Assembly: GCA_023412455.1 (NCBI GenBank) | Contig: JAEYNQ010000236.1 | Location: 1-11,461, forward strand | Reading direction: 5' to 3' | DNA from: Bacillota bacterium | Lineage (GTDB): Bacteria > Bacillota > Clostridia > Lachnospirales > Cellulosilyticaceae | Length of the DNA: 11,461 nucleotides | Shown: positions 7,146-11,461 of the stretch, in pieces | Layout of the letters: every line of letters starts with the position of its first letter | Position numbering within the stretch: the stretch's first letter is position 1 | The notes under the pieces: model-generated | Told to the model about the DNA's origin: nothing | The model's database searches: none | What the model saw: the letters and a program-made list of their open reading frames with translations, nothing else | Position numbers and translations under genes: made by a program

Positions 7146-8093
7146 CTATAATGTTACTTTTCCGCAACCACTTCTTACAAGACCTACTTTAACCCAATCT
7201 TTCTCTTCATCATTGAGTGGTAGGACTGGTTTTCTCATCAATGCATTATCAAAAACTCCTCTTTGATAAAGCGCCTCTTTTAAACGTGCATGTGCTTCGC
7301 CACTTGGCTGTCCACCACCATAAATGGCTTGAGCAATGTGATAAATTCTATCTGAATGATCGCGTAATGTATCAATTCTTGCATTAGATTTAAAATCTTT
7401 CCATGCATCACAAATGATTTCAGGTACACATCCTGCAAATCCAATAAGTGCCCCATCCATTTTAGGGAACCATGAAGTACAAAGGGTTTCATCATGACAA
7501 GTGATTAAAGAAATGTCTGGACACTCTTCACGAAGCACCCTAATATCATGTTCATAAATAGAATTGACACGGGTTCCCATCTTAATACATTTTACATGCT
7601 CGATTTCTTTACACATCTTTACAAGTGTTTGTACTGGATAAAAGGCTTTTGTAGTTGCTGGATATAAGTGAATAATAATATCAATGTCCGCACCGTCTGC
7701 AATATCCTTTACATACTGGAAGGGTGCATCGTCACTCATACCAAAACGTAACCACATATGAGGAGGCATTAAAAGGATACCGTCAGCTCCAGCTTCTTTT
7801 GCTTCTTTTGCCATTTCAATAGATTCTAGTGTATTCTCACAGTTTAAACCAGATATAATTGTCAGTTCATCCCCCACTTCATCAGCCACAACCTCAATAA
7901 CACGTTTTCTTTCTGCACGAGAAAGTCCAGTAATCTCTCCTGTATGTCCGTTACAAACTAAACCACCAATTTCATCAAAAGATGCAAGCCATTTTACATA
8001 TCTACGAAGTGATGCTTCGTTTATAGTATTATCTTCATTAAAAGGAATCGAAATTGCAGGGAATATTGTTTTAAAATTTTTTACCTTTGCCAT
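7146..8093 (-). CDS. DapA-family (dihydrodipicolinate synthase / N-acetylneuraminate lyase) class I aldolase
   Basis: The 315-aa product is a TIM-barrel aldolase of the DapA superfamily. Visible hallmarks are the substrate-carboxylate loop G49-H50-T51-G52-E53 followed by LSRAER (family pattern GTTGE..L...E), the barrel strand IIIHLYPA with the catalytic tyrosine Y144, and CIKMGTR with the Schiff-base lysine K171. Such enzymes form a lysine Schiff base with pyruvate or a 2-keto acid and run aldol cleavage or condensation. His-50 replaces the first Thr of the usual GTT, so it is unlikely to be the biosynthetic lysine enzyme. The setting (LacI regulator, transporter, no lysine genes) points to catabolism of a sugar acid or keto acid. 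AAGGAGG (8108-8102) sits 8 bases before ATG 8093. It has its own promoter and operator-like palindromes upstream, and probably leads the transcript that includes the transporter. Confidence 0.92.
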   Translation of the reverse strand: MAKVKNFKTIFPAISIPFNEDNTINEASLRRYVKWLASFDEIGGLVCNGHTGEITGLSRAERKRVIEVVADEVGDELTIISGLNCENTLESIEMAKEAKEAGADGILLMPPHMWLRFGMSDDAPFQYVKDIADGADIDIIIHLYPATTKAFYPVQTLVKMCKEIEHVKCIKMGTRVNSIYEHDIRVLREECPDISLITCHDETLCTSWFPKMDGALIGFAGCVPEIICDAWKDFKSNARIDTLRDHSDRIYHIAQAIYGGGQPSGEAHARLKEALYQRGVFDNALMRKPVLPLNDEEKDWVKVGLVRSGCGKVTL

Positions 8094-8140
8094 ATTTATT
8101 GCCTCCTTGTTTTTAACTTCTCTATTTTACTTTCCTTGCA

Positions 8141-8160
8141 ATAACGTTGCGCATCGTTAT
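8141..8160. promoter_or_regulatory. LacI-type operator upstream of the aldolase gene
   Basis: ATAACGTTGCGCATCGTTAT is a 20-base palindrome in which 18 positions are symmetric; only the T/T pair at positions 7 and 14 breaks it. It has the size and even-spaced CG-containing centre of LacI-family operators. It lies 48-67 bases upstream of the aldolase ATG and downstream of the promoter at 8218-8246, where a bound repressor would act as a roadblock. I infer that the LacI-family protein encoded at 4304-5302 binds here. Confidence 0.65.
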
Positions 8161-8168
8161 AAGTTCAT

Positions 8169-8206
8169 CACAAACATTATTTTATACATTTGTACAATCG
8201 TTTGTG
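8169..8206. repeat. inverted repeat CACAAAC/GTTTGTG at the aldolase transcript start
   Basis: CACAAAC (8169-8175) and GTTTGTG (8200-8206) are perfect 7-base inverted arms with a 24-base spacer that contains TTGTACAA (8190-8197). The repeat falls just after the predicted transcription start, so it would fold at the 5' end of the mRNA. It could also be a protein site. A second TTGTACAA occurs at 8300-8307. Confidence 0.35.
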
Positions 8207-8217
8207 TTTATGGATTC

Positions 8218-8246
8218 AATATACTATAGGGCTTTTTCCCAGTCAA
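8218..8246 (-). promoter_or_regulatory. promoter of the aldolase(-transporter) unit
   Basis: On the minus strand, TTGACT (8246-8241), an exact 17-base spacer and TATATT (8223-8218) form a near-consensus vegetative promoter. The predicted start is near 8211, giving a leader of about 118 bases that contains the inverted repeat at 8169-8206 and the operator at 8141-8160. Confidence 0.7.
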
Positions 8247-8258
8247 TAATTGTGACCG

Positions 8259-8280
8259 TTCCTGCAATTTTTTGCAGGAA
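8259..8280. promoter_or_regulatory. perfect palindrome upstream of the -35 box (possible activator site)
   Basis: TTCCTGCAA, a 4-base T run and TTGCAGGAA make a flawless 9-bp inverted repeat. Its centre is about 58 bases upstream of the predicted transcription start, a position typical of activator sites. Neither strand shows a strong U tract after it, so it is an unlikely terminator. It differs in sequence from the palindrome at 8141-8160, which suggests a second regulator. Confidence 0.45.
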
Positions 8281-8331
8281 ATTGTATTTTCAAGTATTAT
8301 TGTACAATTTATTGCTTGATTTTCCTCCACT

Positions 8332-8367
8332 AAAATACCCCTATCCGAGTCTTCCTCGAATAGGGGT
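8332..8367 (-). terminator. intrinsic terminator of the ABC importer operon
   Basis: On the minus strand ACCCCTATTCGAG pairs with CTCGGATAGGGGT (12 Watson-Crick pairs plus one T-G) around a GAAGA loop, followed by ATTTTAG. It begins 10 bases after the ATPase stop codon. The U run is short, but the stem is long and GC-rich for this genome. Confidence 0.8.
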
Positions 8368-8376
8368 TCCTTTAAT

Positions 8377-9174
8377 TTAAGCCAATTGTTCTGATATTTC
8401 ATAAGGAAAAATAGTGCGATATTGGGTCGTGCCTATATCCAAGGAAACTACCTTTGAACATACCCCAAAATACTCCCTGATGGCTTCTTCGCTTACAATA
8501 TCAAGTGTTCTTCCTTGAATATGTTTATTCCCATAGCCCATCATGAGTGTTTCATTCGAAATCTTTAAGGCATGGTTAGGAAAATGGGTATTGATTAAAC
8601 AGCTTGTCTTAAGTTCACTTGCTATCTTTTCAATGGTACTTACAATCCGCAGCTGATTCTTCATATCCAAGTTGGATTCGGGTTCATCTAAGATGATAAG
8701 TTCTGGTTCAGAAACTAATGCTCGAGCCATCATTACCATTTGGAGTTCCCCGCCGCTTAATTGATTACAGTACTTATGGGCTAATTGACTGACTCCCAAG
8801 GTCTCTAAAACCTCAATGGCCTTATCATAATCTTCAGAGGATGGAATAGCAAAGAAGTTTTGCTTTTTGTTTAATCCCATCATCACTGCATCCACTACCC
8901 GATAAGAAAACACACCCTGCTTTGCCTGTGGGACATAACTTGTTTTTTTCCAGAAGTCACTACTGGAATAAGACGTGATTTCCTTACCATCTAACAGGGT
9001 TTCACCTTGTTTCCATTTTAAAAATCCCATGATACATTTTAAAAGGGTTGTCTTACCTGCACCATTAGGTCCTAAAATCGTTAAGATGGTGTTACTCCCT
9101 ATTTCCAGATTAATATCACTAAATAATGGCTTCTCTCCATAGCCAAAACTCCCATTACGTATCTCTAACTTCAT
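8377..9174 (-). CDS. ABC importer ATPase, FecE/BtuD-type
   Basis: This 265-aa cytoplasmic ATPase drives the importer formed with the permease and lipoprotein encoded upstream. Motifs in order are the A-loop Y12, Walker A GPNGAGKT (35-42), Q-loop Q83, signature LSGGE (139-143), Walker B LIILDEP with D163 and catalytic E164, D-loop SNLD (167-170) and H-loop H197. All key residues are intact. Length and order match the ATPases of metal-chelate importers (FecE, FhuC, BtuD). ATG 9174 overlaps the permease stop by 4 bases (ATGA), and AGGAGG (9189-9184) lies 9 bases upstream, so translation is probably coupled. The gene ends the operon and a strong hairpin follows. Siderophore, haem, cobalamin and molybdate importers share this ATPase type, so the substrate is open. 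Confidence 0.95.
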   Translation of the reverse strand: MKLEIRNGSFGYGEKPLFSDINLEIGSNTILTILGPNGAGKTTLLKCIMGFLKWKQGETLLDGKEITSYSSSDFWKKTSYVPQAKQGVFSYRVVDAVMMGLNKKQNFFAIPSSEDYDKAIEVLETLGVSQLAHKYCNQLSGGELQMVMMARALVSEPELIILDEPESNLDMKNQLRIVSTIEKIASELKTSCLINTHFPNHALKISNETLMMGYGNKHIQGRTLDIVSEEAIREYFGVCSKVVSLDIGTTQYRTIFPYEISEQLA

Positions 9175-10211
9175 CGTGTGTTCCCTCCTAATGTTTTTCT
9201 CAGCATGACTGCAAAAAATGGCCCACCAATAATAGCTGTTAATATAGAAATGGGTAATTCTGCTGCTGTCATTGTTCTAGCAATCCCATCAATGAGTAAT
9301 AAGTAAATCCCACCTAATAGGATGCTGACAGGTATTAGGCCTCTGTGGTCATTCCCAACGAAAAATCTGCCAATATGGGGAATAACCAATCCAATCCATC
9401 CTATAACACCACATAGCGCTACAGAGACTGCTGTCATTAAGGTAGAGGTGACTATAATCACAAGTCTTAATACCTCTACCCTTACCCCTAGGGAACGTGC
9501 CTCTTCTTCATCTAAAGAAAGTAAATTCATTTTCCATCTTAAAACAAACATAATGACTAGGCATGGGACTATGGTAACCAGTGCAATCATTACTTTTTTG
9601 TAAGAGGCAGCTGCTAAGCTCCCCATTAACCATACTGTAATAGCCGGTAACTTATCTTGGGGATCTGCTACATATTTTATGAGAGAAATAAAGGCCTCAA
9701 AAAGTGCACTCACAATAACCCCAGAGAGTACCAGCATAAATAATTGGGTTTTATTCTTGATTCTAGAAACAGCGAGAACTATAGCAACTGCTAATAATCC
9801 GAATAACAAAGCTTGCCCTTGTACAATAAAGGCATTGGCTGAAAATAAAATTCCTAAGGCTGCACCAAAGCCAGCCCCTGCTGATACGCCTAAGATGTCT
9901 GGACTTACTAAGGGATTACCAAAAAGACATTGATAAGCTGCTCCGGAGCAAGCTAAGCCTGCTCCGATGATCATGCTTAATAAAATTCGCGGAAGCCGTA
10001 CTTGCATGACGACATTGACATGTATAGGGTCTATCTGCTCTAGATTGCCTGTAAGGTGTCCAACAATAATTTTCACCACTTCAATAGGTGTGATATCATA
10101 TCGTCCTATACACATGGAGAAAAAGAATGCACCTATTAGCAAGCCAATCATTATTAAAATTTTTAAATAAATATTTCTCATTAAGGATTTTTTCCTATTC
10201 ATTGTTTTCAC
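9171..10211 (-). CDS. FecCD-family ABC permease
   Basis: The 346-aa integral membrane protein has the FecCD/BtuC hallmarks: RYDITPIEV after TM1, VRLPRILLSMIIGAGLACSG (71-90), GNPLVSPDILGVSAGAGFGA (98-117), the coupling-helix region LDEEEARSLGV (233-243) and IGLVIPHIGRFFVGNDHR (273-290). It ends with the usual LPISILTAIIGGPFF (319-333). These homodimeric permeases form the channel for iron-siderophore, haem, cobalamin or similar complexes. GTG 10211 has AGGAG (10224-10220) 8 bases upstream. ATG 10202, with AAGGTGA before it, is an alternative that would trim three residues. It follows the lipoprotein gene by 22 bases and overlaps the ATPase start by 4 bases. Confidence 0.95.
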   Translation of the reverse strand: MKTMNRKKSLMRNIYLKILIMIGLLIGAFFFSMCIGRYDITPIEVVKIIVGHLTGNLEQIDPIHVNVVMQVRLPRILLSMIIGAGLACSGAAYQCLFGNPLVSPDILGVSAGAGFGAALGILFSANAFIVQGQALLFGLLAVAIVLAVSRIKNKTQLFMLVLSGVIVSALFEAFISLIKYVADPQDKLPAITVWLMGSLAAASYKKVMIALVTIVPCLVIMFVLRWKMNLLSLDEEEARSLGVRVEVLRLVIIVTSTLMTAVSVALCGVIGWIGLVIPHIGRFFVGNDHRGLIPVSILLGGIYLLLIDGIARTMTAAELPISILTAIIGGPFFAVMLRKTLGGNTR

Positions 10212-10233
10212 CTTACAAACTCCTACTTATAGA

Positions 10234-11397
10234 CTAAAAATCTTGAACATCACCTAAAATTTCATTTATTATTTCATCTGTCATCTCAAAGTTATAGACA
10301 TCATTAAAGAAAGTTCTGATTTCTTCTTCCATATCCATCTCTGCAAAAAGCTCTGGATGCTGGATTTTTGCTAACCACTTAATCATAAGAGGTGTTTCTA
10401 CCCCTGGTGGATCCCAACGATAGCCCCCAATTGGAATTTTATAAACTTGTCCTTCTTTTACAGCCTCCACCACAGACCAATCTTGTCCTTCTAGTTTATT
10501 CTGGATTAAGTCACTAGGTTGTAGTTCTGTAAAGTTGCCTATATAGACAATGCTTGGGTTCCATTCATAGATCTGCTCCATATTGACATTTAAAGCATCA
10601 CCGGATAAATGGCCCGCTGGATTAATCCCTCCACTCTTTTCTACCCAGTACTCATAGAATTCAGAGCCTGATACTTTTAAGTTATCTCTTAAAATAAGTA
10701 CCTTTGCAAGTTCTTCTTCAGATAATGTCTCTATCTTATCCGTCACTTCTTTTACATTTTCATAGAAATAAGAAATAAGCCACTCTGCTCTTTCTTCCTT
10801 ACCCATCATCTTACCAATAATTTGAATCCAGGTCTCTAAGTCATCCATATCCCCATATTCTAGGGCGATAACCTTAATCCCTGCACTTTCTAGCTTTTCA
10901 ATTTCCTCTTCCATGTAGTTCCACTGAAAGACAACATCTGGTTTTAGTTTTAATATTTCTTCCATGTTCACTACAAAGCTAGTATCTACAAAATCCGTAC
11001 TAGCCTTAGCTAATTCTGGATACATATACTCTAAGGCACTATTTTCGTAAGCCTTAATAGAGGATGGATTACAGCCAACGAGTGTATCTGTATTCCCTAC
11101 CACTGCATAATAAATGTAAGGGAATGGCATAATGGTTGTTACAACTCTTTCAGGTACACCATCTAGCTCAATCGTTTTTCCTAATTGATCTACAATTACA
11201 ATTTTATCCTCTTGGTTTTCACTTGTTTCATCTTGCTTAATATCTCCTGCAACGGGAGTAGTTGTCACGATATCTTGCTTGGTTGCAGTCTTATCACTAC
11301 CCCCACAACCTGTCATCATCATGATGCTGGCTAGCACCATCATGGAAAGGGTCATCTTTTTAAATATTTTCATCTTATGTATGCAATGTGTTTTCAT
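10234..11397 (-). CDS. ABC importer substrate-binding lipoprotein, FepB/BtuF-type
   Basis: The 387-aa precursor starts with a basic region and a hydrophobic signal (about 9-30) ending in the lipobox MTGC, with the lipidated cysteine at C31. A Ser/Thr/Glu-rich linker (32-66) precedes the binding domain, which opens DQLGKTIELDGVPERVV (70-86), typical of the TroA/FepB-like fold. Family features further on are LKPDVVFQWN (151-160) and the C-terminal block GGYRWDPPGVETPLMIKWLAKIQHPE (324-349), where W/P/E residues are characteristic of the clamshell interface. It sits on the outside of the membrane and delivers ligand to the permease encoded next. ATG 11397 has AAGGAG (11407-11402) 4 bases upstream; ATG 11373 lacks a ribosome site. 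Ligand could be a siderophore, haem, corrinoid or oxyanion; the sequence does not decide. Confidence 0.93.
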   Translation of the reverse strand: MKTHCIHKMKIFKKMTLSMMVLASIMMMTGCGGSDKTATKQDIVTTTPVAGDIKQDETSENQEDKIVIVDQLGKTIELDGVPERVVTTIMPFPYIYYAVVGNTDTLVGCNPSSIKAYENSALEYMYPELAKASTDFVDTSFVVNMEEILKLKPDVVFQWNYMEEEIEKLESAGIKVIALEYGDMDDLETWIQIIGKMMGKEERAEWLISYFYENVKEVTDKIETLSEEELAKVLILRDNLKVSGSEFYEYWVEKSGGINPAGHLSGDALNVNMEQIYEWNPSIVYIGNFTELQPSDLIQNKLEGQDWSVVEAVKEGQVYKIPIGGYRWDPPGVETPLMIKWLAKIQHPELFAEMDMEEEIRTFFNDVYNFEMTDEIINEILGDVQDF

Positions 11398-11420
11398 TGC
11401 TCTCCTTCTCTATATTATGA

Positions 11421-11461
11421 TTAAAGTACAGCCTTAACTAAAGCTTCTATTTCTTCTGTTA
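11421..11461 (-). CDS. C-terminal end of an upstream gene (fragment)
   Basis: The minus frame TEEIEALVKAVL followed by TAA at 11423-11421 reads in from the right edge and gives 12 complete codons of a probable C-terminus. The stop is 23 bases before the lipoprotein ATG, with a ribosome site between, the spacing expected inside an operon. The piece is too short to assign a family. If real, the ABC operon starts outside the window and its promoter or riboswitch cannot be seen here. Confidence 0.5.
   Translation of the reverse strand, partial: TEEIEALVKAVL

Noticed and set aside
7146..8093. Biosynthetic dapA of the lysine pathway
   Set aside because: The GTT carboxylate loop reads GHT, no lysine genes are nearby, and the LacI/transporter setting points to catabolism; only family membership is supported.
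8147..8380. Plus-strand 77-codon frame between the aldolase and ABC operon
   Set aside because: It runs through the operator, promoter and terminator of flanking minus-strand genes, has no ribosome site and encodes a low-complexity hydrophobic product.
10234..11397. Cobalamin-specific importer (BtuFCD) assignment
   Set aside because: The three proteins fit the wider FecBCD/BtuFCD group, but no substrate-specific motif or cobalamin riboswitch is visible, and the operon's start lies outside the window.

Overview
The window reads as low-GC chromosomal DNA of a Gram-positive anaerobe, most likely class Clostridia (Lachnospiraceae-like). The reasons are AT-rich intergenic DNA, strong AAGGAGG-type Shine-Dalgarno sites, GTG starts, a lipoprotein-type solute-binding protein and the kinds of protein families present. 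This assignment is inference from composition and gene content. No tRNA, rRNA, CRISPR array, transposase or phage gene was seen.

Layout. (1) 1-2052, minus: a large gene cut by the left edge, encoding an N-terminal WGR domain followed by a WD40-like beta-propeller. It stays open for all 684 codons in the window. (2) 2053-2361: an AT-rich divergent intergenic region. (3) 2362-2622, plus: an unrecognised 86-aa protein. (4) 2732-4228, plus: a CrtI/phytoene-desaturase-like FAD oxidoreductase with no other carotenoid gene visible. (5) 4304-8093, minus: a catabolic-looking cluster of a DapA-family aldolase, an NRAMP-related transporter lacking the classical metal-binding motifs, and a LacI-family regulator. 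(6) 8377-11397, minus: a FecBCD/BtuFCD-type ABC importer (lipoprotein, permease, ATPase) ending at a clear hairpin. It is preceded by the last 12 codons of another minus-strand gene at the right edge.

The most interesting part is 5303-8336. The aldolase gene has a good promoter (TTGACT-17-TATATT). A perfect palindrome lies just upstream of the -35 box, and an 18/20 palindrome of LacI-operator type lies between the promoter and the gene. The aldolase-transporter gap holds three inverted repeats. The last of these is an 8-bp stem that starts two bases after a Shine-Dalgarno site and ends four bases before the transporter's GTG. This looks like a folded-spacer ribosome site or a ten-codon leader overlapping the transporter start. 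The regulator has its own promoter (TTGAAT-17-TATATT) and an AAACGTTT core in its leader. I infer one regulon: an NRAMP-fold transporter that may import an organic substrate, a class I aldolase that cleaves or forms it, and a LacI-type sensor. The substrate cannot be read from the sequence.

The ABC importer is an ordinary three-gene set, with a 22-nt gap between lipoprotein and permease and a 4-nt overlap between permease and ATPase. Its substrate (siderophore, haem, cobalamin or an oxyanion) is not resolved.
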